Source: Acidocella sp. (lineage in GTDB: Bacteria; Pseudomonadota; Alphaproteobacteria; Acetobacterales; Acetobacteraceae). Taken from it: a stretch of DNA of 48,342 bases. The notes beneath the pieces were generated by a model. That model saw only the letters and a list, made by a program, of their open reading frames with translations, made no database searches and was not told the origin of the DNA. The first letter of the stretch is position 1. Each line of letters opens with the position of its first letter. The position numbers were made by a program, and so were the translations under genes. The DNA is taken from positions 1-48,342 of the forward strand of contig JAMFRU010000082.1 of NCBI GenBank assembly GCA_026224875.1, written 5' to 3'. This document shows, piece by piece, positions 16,809 through 26,094 of this stretch.

Positions 16809-17123
16809 TCAGGGTGATGTTCTAACGGTGAGCGGGACGGCGACAAGGCGCAGTCCCTGTAAATGGTTGTCGAGCTTGATCTGACAGGCAAGACGGTAGG
16901 TGACCTCGCCTGGTGCCAGGTAGTTCAGCAATCGGGCTTCGTTTTTTGCTGGCGGTTCCAGCAGGGATAGAAATTCGGGTGCCACATCCACTCTGCAGGC
17001 ACCGCACATGCCGCGGCCCTTGCACACTGTCTGCAGTGGTAGTCCCACCCTCTGGCATGCCGCCAGCACGCTCTCTCCCGGCGTGGCGGTAACCGCCACG
17101 CCATCGAGGGTAAACTCAGGCAT
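16809..17123 (-). CDS. Plant-type 2Fe-2S ferredoxin
   Basis: The 104-residue product has the ferredoxin cluster motif CKGRGMCGAC (C-x5-C-x2-C), with the fourth Cys in RLACQI near the C-terminus. The start at 17123 gives MPEFTLDGVAVTATPGESVLAAC, the normal family N-terminus. It overlaps the permease stop codon by eight bases, so the two are coupled. A ferredoxin between a permease and an M24 hydrolase suggests that an oxygenase or reductase encoded elsewhere belongs to the same pathway. Confidence 0.87.
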   Translation of the reverse strand: MPEFTLDGVAVTATPGESVLAACQRVGLPLQTVCKGRGMCGACRVDVAPEFLSLLEPPAKNEARLLNYLAPGEVTYRLACQIKLDNHLQGLRLVAVPLTVRTSP

Positions 17124-18513
17124 CGCGCGCCATCTCGGGGAAGCCACGGCTGGCGATGAGCAGGCGCTGGTTCTGCACGCCGATCCAGACGCCGCCGATG
17201 ACGAAATAGGCTGCGAACATGTAGGGGAAATACCGCACCGGGGCGGCAGGCACCGGGTACACGCTGCCGATGGTGGGAACCAGCAGCAGAATGAGTGAAG
17301 CCGCGGCGATGATCATATGCATTGGCTTCAACTGGCCCAAGGATTTCACGTAAAGCGGGGCAGCGATGGTGACGAGGATGTAGGCGACGATAAAGCCGAA
17401 TGCCGCCATCGTGCCGGCATCGTTGAACATGTCACCCACGGCCATGCCTTTGAGCGCGCAGAAGGTCGGCAGGCCGAAGGAAAGCGCGCCCATGATCAGC
17501 ACCGCGACATGCGGGGTTTCGTTGACATGGTGCGTATCAGCCGTGAATTTGGGAAACAGCCCTTGCTGGCCCATGATGTAGATGACGCGCGAGCCGGCGT
17601 TGAGGCAGGAGAGGTTGAGGGCGAAAAAGCTCATCATGGCGCAGGCCGAAAGCGGGGCGGCCAGCCAGGGCATGTGGACCAGGCCCGCAATCGTGTTCAA
17701 CGGGGCGGAGAGCTGGTCGAGCGTGGGGGTGTTGCCGTGCGTGGCCAGCACTTCAACATAGGTGACGAACACGAAGAACACGCCGGAGATGATCAGGCTG
17801 AGCAGCACGGCGGTGGGGATGGATTTGAGCGGGTTGCGCGCTTCATCGCCAAACGCGGTGGCGGATTCAAACCCGACCAGCGAGAACACGGCGACGACGA
17901 CGCCGAGGCCAAGGCTGCTGACCGAGAAGGTTGAAGGCGCGAACTGCACTTTATCGACCATGAAGCCATGGAAGCCGAGAGCGATAACGCACAGCAGCGT
18001 GATGAGCGCCATGGAAACCCCTTCCAGGACCAGCATCACTTTTGCAGAGAGTGCCACGTTTTTCCAGGCGCAGAAGCCGGAGACGCCGACGCAGAGGACG
18101 AACAACGGTATGGCCGGGCAGTTGACGCCGACCATGGTGAGCAGGGTCTGGGCAAAAATGGTAAATCCCGTGGCGCCGGCGATGGAAATGCCGAGATAGG
18201 ACCAGATGAGGGCCCAGCCGCCAAGCCCGCCGGTGACGTTACCCAGGCCCTTGCAGATATATTGATACATCGAGCCCGACCCCGCGAAGCGCGAGGCGAA
18301 CTGGTTGAGGTTGATCGCCACAAACAGCAGCATAACGGTGCCAAGCCCATAAGAGAGCCAGCTCCAATTGCCGGTGGTGGCGAACATCAGCGGCACGATC
18401 AGCGCCGCCGTCATGGTTGGCGAGATCAGGGCAATGCCCTGGGCCAGCAATTCCAGCGGGCCGAGGGCGTCTTTTTTCAAAGCCTTGAAAGGCATAATCG
18501 GCGGAGCGGTCAT
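17116..18513 (-). CDS. APC-superfamily amino acid/amine permease
   Basis: The 465-residue protein has about twelve transmembrane helices and the APC N-terminus: a charged leader, LGPLELLAQGIALISPTMTA, then FAGSGSMYQYICKGLG. The segment FSLVGFESATAFGDEARNPLKSIP is the conserved family motif around helix 6. It is the first gene of the minus-strand operon with the ferredoxin and the M24 hydrolase, and is divergent from a MocR-type regulator. It probably imports the substrate on which the hydrolase acts. Confidence 0.9.
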   Translation of the reverse strand: MTAPPIMPFKALKKDALGPLELLAQGIALISPTMTAALIVPLMFATTGNWSWLSYGLGTVMLLFVAINLNQFASRFAGSGSMYQYICKGLGNVTGGLGGWALIWSYLGISIAGATGFTIFAQTLLTMVGVNCPAIPLFVLCVGVSGFCAWKNVALSAKVMLVLEGVSMALITLLCVIALGFHGFMVDKVQFAPSTFSVSSLGLGVVVAVFSLVGFESATAFGDEARNPLKSIPTAVLLSLIISGVFFVFVTYVEVLATHGNTPTLDQLSAPLNTIAGLVHMPWLAAPLSACAMMSFFALNLSCLNAGSRVIYIMGQQGLFPKFTADTHHVNETPHVAVLIMGALSFGLPTFCALKGMAVGDMFNDAGTMAAFGFIVAYILVTIAAPLYVKSLGQLKPMHMIIAAASLILLLVPTIGSVYPVPAAPVRYFPYMFAAYFVIGGVWIGVQNQRLLIASRGFPEMARDA

Positions 18514-18631
18514 CGCGCGGTCCTTCTCGTTCCGTGCCGTTGGTTGCGGCGGGGTTGATAGGTTTGATGAGGACCGTGTGGGCGGCGTGGTAGTCTTCTT
18601 ATTTTTCCAACATATGGCTTTACAGGGTTAG

Positions 18632-18669
18632 CTGGAACCTCCAGTTTTGTAATTCGTACTGGTCCAGTT
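18632..18669. promoter_or_regulatory. Paired CTGG/CCAG operators in the permease-mocR gap
   Basis: Two short dyads lie about 25 bases apart: CTGGA-acc-TCCAG (18632-18644) and ACTGG-t-CCAGT (18658-18668). CCAGTT is repeated in the same orientation at 18641-18646 and 18664-18669. The pair sits immediately upstream of the regulator start codon, in the gap shared with the divergent permease operon. Paired repeats are what MocR/GabR dimers usually bind, so autoregulation is likely (inference). Confidence 0.5.
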
Positions 18670-18682
18670 GGAGAAAACCTAT

Positions 18683-20134
18683 ATGTTACGCCCCTGGGAC
18701 TTACATATCACATTGGACCGTGAGGCGGCCCAGCCCGCCTATCTGCAAATCGCCCATGCCATTATGGACGGGATCAAGCGCGGGCGGCTGGCCCCTGGCA
18801 GTGCGCTACCTGGTACCCGCGAGCTGGGCCAGAAGGTGGGGGCAAACCGCAAGACCATCCAGCAGGCCTATGAGGAGCTGGTGGCGCAGGGCTGGCTCAC
18901 CGCCGAGGCCAAGCGCGGCACGTTTGTTTCGGCTGCTTTGCCGGTGGTGGAGGAGGTCCACGCCCCGCCACCGCACGCCCCCGCCGCCGCCGGTTTTTTG
19001 CTCCGCCGCGCCGCGCCCAACCTGCCCTATGTGCCTGCCAAACGCGGCGTGCTGGTGTTCGACGACGGCGCACCGGATACGCGGCTGATGCCGGCCCCGC
19101 TGGTTGCCCGCGCCTGGCGCCGGGCTTTGCTGGAAGCCTCGCGGAAAAATTTGCTGGGCTATGGCGACCCGCGCGGCATTCTCACCTTGCGCGAGGCCGT
19201 GGCGGATATGCTGAACACAGACCGCGGGCTGAACGTGACGGCTGAAAACATCTGCATCACGCGCGGCAGCCAGATGGCTATTTATCTTGCCTCGCGTTTG
19301 CTGGTGCAGAGCGGCGACCATGCTGCCATCGAAACTTTGAGCTACCCGCCAGCAAGAGAGGCATTCATCGCAGCTGGGGCACAGACGGTCGCCATCGGGC
19401 TGGACGAGCAGGGCATGTGCCTGGACGAGTTGGAGGAGGCTTGCCGCCGCCAGCGTATTCGGGCCGTCTATGTCACCCCGCATCACCAGTTTCCCACCAC
19501 CGTCACCATGCCGCCGGAGCGGCGGATACGCCTGCTGGCGCTGGCGGAAGAGCATGCATTCGTCATCGTCGAGGATGATTATGACCATGAATTCCACTTC
19601 GCCCACCGCCCGGTGCTGCCGCTCGCCAGCGCGCAGAACTGGGAAAGGCTGCTGTACATCGGCTCGCTCTCCAAGCTGCTCTCGCCTTCCTTGCGCATCG
19701 GCTACCTGGTGGGTGCCGCGGATGTGATCGCCCGCGCGGGGGCGGAGATCATGATGATCGACCGCCAGGGTGACCCGGCGACCGAGGCGGCGGCGGCCGA
19801 GCTGATGCGCGACGGGGTGCTGAAAAGCCATACCCGCAAAGTGCTGCGGCTGTATGAGGCGCGGCGCGAATGCCTGGCTGAAGCGCTTAGCGCCGGGCTG
19901 GGGGACAAGGCCAGCTTTTCCGTGCCGCAAGGCGGGCTGGCGCTCTGGGTGAATTTTGCGCCCGGCATTATGCTCGCGCCGGCCGCATTGGCGGCGCAGA
20001 AAATCGGCATCACCCCGGGCCAGGCCTTTGCCACCAACGGCCATGGCACGAACGACGCGCGGCTGGGCTTCGGCAGCATGAACGAGGCTGAATTGCGCGA
20101 TGCCGTGGCCCGGCTGGTGCGTGCGCTCGGGTGA
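18683..20134 (+). CDS. MocR-family transcription regulator (GntR HTH fused to aminotransferase fold)
   Basis: The 483-residue protein joins a GntR winged helix (about residues 15-80; AIMDGIKRGRLAPGSALPGTR, then QQAYEELVAQGWLTAE) to a type I aminotransferase domain. The PLP Lys is in YIGSLSKLLSPSLRIGYLV (Lys331), with RGSQMAIYLASRLL and EDDYDHEFHF upstream. Proteins like this sense amino acids or amines through PLP. The ATG at 18683 has GGAG upstream; a TTG five codons earlier is less likely. It is divergent from the permease-ferredoxin-hydrolase operon, its probable target. Confidence 0.9.
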   Translation: MLRPWDLHITLDREAAQPAYLQIAHAIMDGIKRGRLAPGSALPGTRELGQKVGANRKTIQQAYEELVAQGWLTAEAKRGTFVSAALPVVEEVHAPPPHAPAAAGFLLRRAAPNLPYVPAKRGVLVFDDGAPDTRLMPAPLVARAWRRALLEASRKNLLGYGDPRGILTLREAVADMLNTDRGLNVTAENICITRGSQMAIYLASRLLVQSGDHAAIETLSYPPAREAFIAAGAQTVAIGLDEQGMCLDELEEACRRQRIRAVYVTPHHQFPTTVTMPPERRIRLLALAEEHAFVIVEDDYDHEFHFAHRPVLPLASAQNWERLLYIGSLSKLLSPSLRIGYLVGAADVIARAGAEIMMIDRQGDPATEAAAAELMRDGVLKSHTRKVLRLYEARRECLAEALSAGLGDKASFSVPQGGLALWVNFAPGIMLAPAALAAQKIGITPGQAFATNGHGTNDARLGFGSMNEAELRDAVARLVRALG

Positions 20135-20462
20135 AGCGCGCTGAACTGAAGCGGGGGTGAAGCCTGAAACCCCATAGATTTTGCAAAACATACCGAAATC
20201 ACTACGGGCTTGACCGGGATATCCATAAGCTTATGGATAAACGGAAATATTTCCCGTAACGGTTTCGGCCATATTTTACAAAACAACCAACTGAATATAC
20301 ATAATAAAATCTCCGGATACCAAGCACCTCACGGAATTCTGATCGTATAAATACATTCCCTAGTTTACATGTCTATTTAACATATATAGATTAGAAAAAG
20401 ACGTGCCCAGTTACACGATAAACACCACATAAACCACACCACATAAACCAGGGAATACTCAC
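20135..20462. promoter_or_regulatory. AT-rich leader of the sulfate import operon
   Basis: This 328-base gap holds several ordered elements. A perfect 20-nt palindrome (TATCCATAAG and its complement) lies at 20220-20239. GGAAATATTTCC, another palindrome, follows shortly after. Two related stretches with TTTT(G/A)CAAAACA flank these. An exact 14-bp tandem repeat lies just before the ribosome binding site. The dense symmetry suggests binding sites for a sulfur regulator, but no known consensus was recognised and no promoter can be assigned with confidence. Confidence 0.4.
20422..20449. repeat. Exact 14-bp tandem repeat before the sbp gene
   Basis: ACACCACATAAACC occurs twice without a gap (20422-20435, 20436-20449), ending 13 bases before the ATG and just before AGGGA. 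It lies in the 5' untranslated region of the sulfate importer operon. Confidence 0.8.
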
Positions 20463-21518
20463 ATGGCCATCTCACTCTCCCGGCGCCAGGCGCTGAAATT
20501 CTCGGCTGCGGCCGGCATCGCGGCCGGCACTGCAACGTTCGCTGGCAGCCCGGCCTTTGCCGATGCCAACACGCTGCTCAACGTGTCGTTCGACCCCACG
20601 GCGCAGCTTTATGCCGCCTATGACAAGCTCTTCGCCACCCATTGGGCAACCAAAACTGGCACCACGCCCACGCTGCATTACTCGCATGGCGGTTCAGGTG
20701 CTCAGGCGCGCGCGGTCATCGAGGGCCTGCCGGCCGATGTGGTCACGCTCGCTTTGGCCTACGACATCGACGCGATCGCCAAAAAAGGCCTGATCGCCGC
20801 TGATTGGCAGTCGCGTTTGCCGAATAATTCCACCCCCTACACCTCGACCATCGTGTTCCTGGTCCGCAAGGGCAACCCGAAGAAGATCAAGGACTGGGGC
20901 GATCTGATCGCGCCCGGCGTGCAGATCGTCGCACCCAACCCGAAGACCTCCGGCGGTGCCCGCTGGAACGTGCTGGCCGCCTGGGCCTGGGCGGAGAAGA
21001 ACCTCGGCGGCCAGAAAGCCGCACTCACCTATTTGCAGAAATTCTTCGCCAACGTTCCGGTGCTGGATTCCGGCGCGCATGGTTCCACACTCACCTTCAC
21101 CCAGCGCAAAATCGGCGACGTGCTGGTCGGCTGGGAATCGGATGCCTATCTCTCCATCAAAGAGGCCGGCAACGGCGAATTTGAGATCATCCGCCCCTCG
21201 CTCTCGATCCTGGCCGAACCCCCGGTGGCGTTGGTGGACAAGAACGTGGCAGCACACGGCACCACGGCGATTGCCACCGAATACCTCACCTACCTCTATT
21301 CGCCAGAAGCGCAGGACCTGATCGGTGCGAATTTCTACCGTCCGTCGGACCCGGCGGCCGTTGCCAAATACGCCACCCAGTTCCCCACGCTGGACCTCGT
21401 CACCATCAAGGATTTCGGTGGCTGGCAGAAGGCGCAGCCGGAGTTCTTCGGCAATGGCGGCTATCTGGACCAGGCCTTCGGTGCTAGCGGTTCCTCATTC
21501 TTCGGTATCAGCAGCTAA
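20463..21518 (+). CDS. sbp: Sulfate/thiosulfate ABC transporter substrate-binding protein
   Basis: The 351-residue periplasmic protein captures sulfate for the CysTWA importer. The signal peptide (SRRQALKFSAAAGIAAG, cleavage near AFA-D) has a twin Arg but could use Sec. The mature part shows the family motifs LLNVSFDPTAQLY, HGGSGAQARAVIEGL, TSGGARWNVLAAWAWA and FTQRKIGDVLVGWESDA. The length fits CysP/Sbp. AGGGA lies nine bases before the ATG. It is the first gene of an sbp-cysT-cysW-cysA operon. Confidence 0.95.
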   Translation: MAISLSRRQALKFSAAAGIAAGTATFAGSPAFADANTLLNVSFDPTAQLYAAYDKLFATHWATKTGTTPTLHYSHGGSGAQARAVIEGLPADVVTLALAYDIDAIAKKGLIAADWQSRLPNNSTPYTSTIVFLVRKGNPKKIKDWGDLIAPGVQIVAPNPKTSGGARWNVLAAWAWAEKNLGGQKAALTYLQKFFANVPVLDSGAHGSTLTFTQRKIGDVLVGWESDAYLSIKEAGNGEFEIIRPSLSILAEPPVALVDKNVAAHGTTAIATEYLTYLYSPEAQDLIGANFYRPSDPAAVAKYATQFPTLDLVTIKDFGGWQKAQPEFFGNGGYLDQAFGASGSSFFGISS

Positions 21519-21524
21519 CAACCT

Positions 21525-22397
21525 ATGAGCGCCTCTCTTTCCGTTCCTGCGCCCCATTTAAAGCGCGGCTTCCGCTGGCGTCCCGTCAGCGTGTTGCCGG
21601 GCTTTGGGGCAAGCTTCGCCATTACCCTCATCTGGCTCGGCATTATCGTGCTCGGCCCTCTGGCGGTGATGCTGTGGTTTACCGCGGGCATGGGGTGGGA
21701 GGCGTTTTTAGGCACCATCACCACACCCCGCGTGCTGATGGATCTGTGGATCAGCCTGCGCTCCGCCCTTTACGCCAGCCTGGCCAATGCCTTTTTCGGC
21801 CTGCTGGTGGCCTGGGTGCTCACCCGTTACGATTTTCCCGGCCGCCGGCTTGCCGATGCGCTGGTCGATCTGCCGTTTGCGCTGCCCACCGCCGTGGCCG
21901 GCATTGCGCTGTCCACGCTGTACGCGCCGGATGGCTGGTTGGGCTCGCTGCTCACCCCGTTCGGTTTGCAGATCGCCTTCCAGCCCGCCGGTATTGTCGT
22001 GGCGATGATGTTTATTTCGCTCCCCTTCATCGTGCGCACGGTGCAGCCGGTGATCGAGGATTTGGAAGCCGAGCAGGAAGAGGCCGCACATCTCATGGGC
22101 GCCTCCGACCTGGCGATCTTCATCCGCATCAGCCTGCCGGCGATTTTCCCGGCACTGCTCACCGGCTTTGCGCTGGCCTTCGCACGTTGCCTCGGCGAAT
22201 ATGGCTCGATCATCTTCATCGCCGGCAACCGGCCGATGGTTTCGGAAATCGTGCCGGTGCTGATCGTGCAGGAGCTGGACCAGTTCAATTACCAGGGGGC
22301 GACGGCCATCGGCGTGTTGATGCTGGCCGTGTCGTTTCTGCTTTTGCTCACCATCAATTTGTTGCAGGCCTGGGTAAGGAAGCGTCATGGTGGATAA
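21525..22397 (+). CDS. cysT: Sulfate ABC transporter permease CysT
   Basis: The 290-residue inner-membrane permease has about six helices and the EAA loop (EAEQEEAAHLMGASDLAIFIRISLPAI) that contacts the ATPase. SLRSALYASLANAFFGLLVAW, RYDFPGRRLADALVDLPFALPTAVAG and CLGEYGSIIFIAGN are typical of CysT. It lies six bases after sbp and overlaps cysW by eleven bases. Confidence 0.95.
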   Translation: MSASLSVPAPHLKRGFRWRPVSVLPGFGASFAITLIWLGIIVLGPLAVMLWFTAGMGWEAFLGTITTPRVLMDLWISLRSALYASLANAFFGLLVAWVLTRYDFPGRRLADALVDLPFALPTAVAGIALSTLYAPDGWLGSLLTPFGLQIAFQPAGIVVAMMFISLPFIVRTVQPVIEDLEAEQEEAAHLMGASDLAIFIRISLPAIFPALLTGFALAFARCLGEYGSIIFIAGNRPMVSEIVPVLIVQELDQFNYQGATAIGVLMLAVSFLLLLTINLLQAWVRKRHGG

Positions 22398-23241
22398 AGC
22401 GGCGGGTAAACGCGGCAAAGCGGGTAAGATCGCGCTTATCAGCACAGCACTCGTCTTCATGGCGCTGTTCCTGCTGCTGCCGCTCATCATCGTGTTCACC
22501 CAGGCGCTCTCGGCCGGGTTCGGCGCCTATTTCTCCTCCATCGCCGACCCCAATGTGCAATCCGCCATCTGGATGACGCTGATCATCGCCGCCATCACCG
22601 TGCCGGCCAATCTCGTGTTCGGCATCTGCGCCAGCTGGTGTATCGGGCGGTTCGCGTTTCCCGGGCGCAATCTGCTCATCACCCTTATCGATCTGCCATT
22701 CTCCATCTCGCCCGTCATCGCCGGCCTGCTGGAGGTGTTGCTGTTCGGCCTCAACGGCCTGCTCGGCGCCTGGCTTTCCGCGCATAACATCCAAATCATC
22801 TTCGCGCTGCCCGGCATGGTGCTGGCCACCATCTTTGTCACCTTCCCGTTCGTGGCGCGCGAGGTGATCCCGCTGGTGCAGGAGCAGGGCAACGAGGAAG
22901 AGGAAGCCGCGGTCACGCTCGGCGCCAATTTCTGGCAGATATTCCTGCACGTCTCGCTACCCAAAATCCGCTGGGGCCTGCTGTACGGCGTGCTGTTGTG
23001 CAACGCCCGCGCCATGGGCGAATTCGGTGCGGTCTCGGTAGTTTCGGGTAAAGTGTTCGGCGAAACCGATACGCTCTCGCTGGCCGTGGAATCGCTGTAC
23101 GGCTCCTATGAGGTGCAGGCCGCCTTTGCCGTCGCCTCGCTGCTGGCACTTCTGGCGCTGGTCACGCTGGTGGCGAAATCGGTGGTGGAATTCCTGGTCC
23201 GCGACGAGCTGGCCGCCATGAAACGGAAAAGAACTGCGTAA
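22387..23241 (+). CDS. cysW: Sulfate ABC transporter permease CysW
   Basis: The 284-residue second permease pairs with CysT. It shows the EAA loop EEEEAAVTLGANFWQIFLHV then SLPKIRWGLLYGVLLCNARAMGEFGAVSVVSG, and ends in a basic cytoplasmic tail. The last base of its stop codon is the first base of the cysA start codon. The motif DLPFSISPVIAGL is characteristic of CysW. Confidence 0.95.
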   Translation: MVDKAAGKRGKAGKIALISTALVFMALFLLLPLIIVFTQALSAGFGAYFSSIADPNVQSAIWMTLIIAAITVPANLVFGICASWCIGRFAFPGRNLLITLIDLPFSISPVIAGLLEVLLFGLNGLLGAWLSAHNIQIIFALPGMVLATIFVTFPFVAREVIPLVQEQGNEEEEAAVTLGANFWQIFLHVSLPKIRWGLLYGVLLCNARAMGEFGAVSVVSGKVFGETDTLSLAVESLYGSYEVQAAFAVASLLALLALVTLVAKSVVEFLVRDELAAMKRKRTA

Positions 23242-24332
23242 TGTCCACTGAAATCACCATCTCCAATGTCTCCCGCGGTTTCAACGGCCATACCGTTCTC
23301 AACGATGTGAACCTGACGGTGCGCGAAGGCGAATTACTGGCGCTGCTCGGGCCTTCCGGCTCCGGTAAAACCACATTGCTGCGCCTCATCGCGGGGCTCG
23401 ACCAGCCGGATTCAGGCAGCATCGCCATCGGCGGCGTTGAGGCCACGCAGGCCCACCCCGCCGCGCGCGGCGTCGGCTTCGTGTTCCAGCATTATGCTTT
23501 GTTCCGGCATATGAACGTGTTCGAGAATATCGCTTTCCCGCTCCGCATTCGCAAAACGCCGAAAGGCGAGGTGAATGTGAAGGTCACCGAACTGCTGAAA
23601 CTCATCCAGCTGGAAACCCTGGCCGGCCGTTACCCCGCCCAGCTTTCCGGCGGCCAGCGCCAACGCGTGGCTTTGGCCCGGGCACTCGCCAGCCAGCCCC
23701 GCGTGTTGCTGCTCGACGAGCCGTTCGGTGCGCTCGATGCCGTGGTGCGCCGCGATTTGCGCCGCTGGCTGCGCCAGTTGCATGAGGAAATGCACATCAC
23801 CACCATTTTCGTGACGCACGACCAGGAAGAGGCGTTCGACCTCGCCGACCGCATCGTGATCATGAACAGCGGTAAAATCTGCCAGCAGGGCGCGCCGATC
23901 GATATTTACCAGCACCCGGCCGATGTGTTCGTCCATGAATTTCTCGGCGAGAGCAACCACATCACCGGCCACGCCGCCGGCGGCATCGTGTTCGCCGATG
24001 CCGGGTTCCCCGTCGCCGAGGCTGCCAATGCGCCCGATGGCCCGTTGGATATCTACATTCGCCCGCACCACGTGCTGCTGCGCCCGCGCACCGGGCAAAA
24101 CGATACCGGCTGGATCATCAACCGCATCTCCGCCACCGGCGCGCATGCGCGCATCAGCGTGGGGAACGGCACCACCACGCTGGAAGCCTCGATGACGGTC
24201 GATGCGCTAATCGCCTCCGGGTTGACGGACCACACGCCGGTCGATGTTATTTTTGCCGGCGGCACTGTGTTTTCCTCTGGCGCCAGCGCGCCGCAGAAAC
24301 TGCAGGCGCTGAAGCCGCGGCTGGCTGGTTAG
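23241..24332 (+). CDS. cysA: Sulfate ABC transporter ATP-binding protein CysA
   Basis: The 363-residue ATPase drives sulfate import. Walker A is GPSGSGKTTLLRLIAG, the signature is LSGGQRQRVALARAL, Walker B is VLLLDEPFGALD and the switch His is in FVTHDQEEAFDL. After about residue 240 there is a TOBE-like C-terminal domain (YIRPHHVLLRPR), usual in CysA. It ends the operon. Confidence 0.95.
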   Translation: MSTEITISNVSRGFNGHTVLNDVNLTVREGELLALLGPSGSGKTTLLRLIAGLDQPDSGSIAIGGVEATQAHPAARGVGFVFQHYALFRHMNVFENIAFPLRIRKTPKGEVNVKVTELLKLIQLETLAGRYPAQLSGGQRQRVALARALASQPRVLLLDEPFGALDAVVRRDLRRWLRQLHEEMHITTIFVTHDQEEAFDLADRIVIMNSGKICQQGAPIDIYQHPADVFVHEFLGESNHITGHAAGGIVFADAGFPVAEAANAPDGPLDIYIRPHHVLLRPRTGQNDTGWIINRISATGAHARISVGNGTTTLEASMTVDALIASGLTDHTPVDVIFAGGTVFSSGASAPQKLQALKPRLAG

Positions 24333-24571
24333 GGCATATTCGCCGGCAACGGGGCCGTTTGAGTGTCCAGACCGGCGCATAATTCCTGATTTTGTAACAA
24401 AAGGCCGTACGAGGTGTGCTACGGCTTGCGCGCGGCGTAACATTTCAGATAATTAATAAAAATCACTTATTGCACAAAACATGCGCCCGTGTGTAATGAC
24501 GGTCGATTCACATCTGCATCGCTAACGCCCTCGCCAAACATAATCGCTAAACGCAATCGAAGGAAAAAACC
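24333..24571. other. AT-rich gap before the first Hint gene
   Basis: This 239-base gap follows cysA. Its 3' half turns AT-rich (runs such as AATTAATAAAAATCAC), as expected of a promoter region for the downstream Hint gene. No clear hairpin or promoter consensus was found. Confidence 0.3.
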
Positions 24572-26035
24572 GTGAGCAGCACCACCATCATCAACAGCCC
24601 GACCACGTCGCAGATCGTTGTTGGTTCGAACAGTGAGATCATCACGATCACCAGCTCAGGCGTCGTCAACACCACCGGGGCGGCCCAAGATGCCATTATC
24701 AATAACGGGTATACGATCAGCGCCCTATATAACAGCGGCCTGATCGAGCCCGGCAGCTTTGGTGTCTATGCACTGGACGGCATCGAGACCTTCGTTAATA
24801 GCGGCACGATTCTCAGCAGCGCCAAATTCACGACGGTTGTTGACGAGAACACGTCCGCCTTCCTTACCTTCGTGAATTCCGGCTTGATCGAGGAGACGGC
24901 CACCACCTCTGACGCCGTGCTGTTCGGATCCGGCTATGCGCTGAATACCGGCTCGATCATCTCCGATGGCCCGATTGCGTTCTTCGAGCGTTATCCGGGC
25001 ACGGTTGAAAACAATGGACTTATCGACGGCGCGACCACGGCGCTCTATTTCGTCGGCGGCGCCTCGACGCTGATCCTGGATCCCAGCTCAACCATTGTCG
25101 GCCATATTTCCGTGTACTCCAATGGCACACTGGATTTGGAGTATGGCGGAACCTCCACGGCCGAGGTCACACTGGCCAGCACCATGGCGGACGTTACCGG
25201 CCCCGGGGCGACAAGTTTCGGCGGCTTTGCGGTAGATGCCGCGCGCACCGTGCTCGTCACCTCAGCCGAGCTGAGCGGCACGACGATCGAGGGACTCGTG
25301 CAGGGCAACACGCTCGATCTCAGCGGCGTTCTCGCCACCAGCGGCAGTTACGCAAGCGGCGAGCTCACGCTTTACAGTGCCGGCAATGTCGCCCTGGAGA
25401 CAATTTCCATTGCCGAACCGGATTTCGGGCCCGGCGATTCCTTCCGCCTGACGGCTGACGGCCATGACGGCACCAATATCACCGAGATTGCCTGCTTCAC
25501 GGCCGGCACGCGGATTGCCACATTGCATGGCGAAGTAGCCGTGGAGGATCTGCGCCCGGGCAATGAGGTACTCACCGCGAACGGGATGCGCCCAATACGC
25601 TGGATTGGGCGCATCGAGGTTTCCACGCGGTTTTCCCACCCGCTGCGTGTGCTGCCCATCCGCATCACCGCGGGCGCCCTGGGCGATGGCCTGCCGCTGC
25701 GCGACCTGCTGGTCTCGCCGGACCATGCAATGTTCATAGATGGTATTCTCGTGCAGGCTGGGGCATTGGAGAATGGCGGCACCATAAGGCGCGAACATGA
25801 TATGCCGGAATGCTTCACCTACTACCACGTGGAGCTGGAGCGCCATGAACTGCTGCGTGCCGAGGGCGCGCTGACCGAAAGTTTCGTCGATAATATCGGG
25901 CGGATGCATTTCCAGAATTGGGATGCGCGCGAAGCACCCGAGACACAGATTGCGGAAATGGCTTATCCGCGCGCCAAATCGGCCCGGCAATTACGGATAG
26001 CGCTGCGCGCCAGGCTGGGCGTAAAAGCCGCGTAG
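24572..26035 (+). CDS. Repeat-rich protein with a C-terminal Hint (Hedgehog/intein) domain
   Basis: The 487-residue protein starts at GTG with GAAGGA upstream. Residues 1 to about 300 are low-charge, Ser/Thr/Gly/Asn-rich repeats (for example NNGYTISALYNSGLIEPGS, FVNSGTI, FVNSGLIEE), as in beta-helical surface proteins. A Hint module starts at Cys308 (CFTAGTRIATLHGEVAVEDL) and continues through LLVSPDHAMFIDGILVQAGAL to the tail AYPRAKSARQLR. In Hint domains the N-terminal Cys makes a thioester that allows self-cleavage. No signal peptide is visible, so type I export or another route is possible. A paralogue lies at 35013-36425 on the other strand. Confidence 0.85.
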   Translation: MSSTTIINSPTTSQIVVGSNSEIITITSSGVVNTTGAAQDAIINNGYTISALYNSGLIEPGSFGVYALDGIETFVNSGTILSSAKFTTVVDENTSAFLTFVNSGLIEETATTSDAVLFGSGYALNTGSIISDGPIAFFERYPGTVENNGLIDGATTALYFVGGASTLILDPSSTIVGHISVYSNGTLDLEYGGTSTAEVTLASTMADVTGPGATSFGGFAVDAARTVLVTSAELSGTTIEGLVQGNTLDLSGVLATSGSYASGELTLYSAGNVALETISIAEPDFGPGDSFRLTADGHDGTNITEIACFTAGTRIATLHGEVAVEDLRPGNEVLTANGMRPIRWIGRIEVSTRFSHPLRVLPIRITAGALGDGLPLRDLLVSPDHAMFIDGILVQAGALENGGTIRREHDMPECFTYYHVELERHELLRAEGALTESFVDNIGRMHFQNWDAREAPETQIAEMAYPRAKSARQLRIALRARLGVKAA

Positions 26036-26094
26036 CCTGCCCGCTTAGTCTGACAGCGCGGCGCCGCAATCGGCCGCAGCCTCGCCACAAGCGC

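Noticed and set aside
18806-20191. A 461-codon minus-strand frame opposite the MocR regulator
   Set aside because: It has no recognisable domain and exists because of GC-rich third positions in the regulator gene.
20422-20449. A possible CRISPR-like repeat
   Set aside because: Two adjacent 14-bp units without spacers are a simple tandem duplication; no CRISPR array or cas gene is present in the window.
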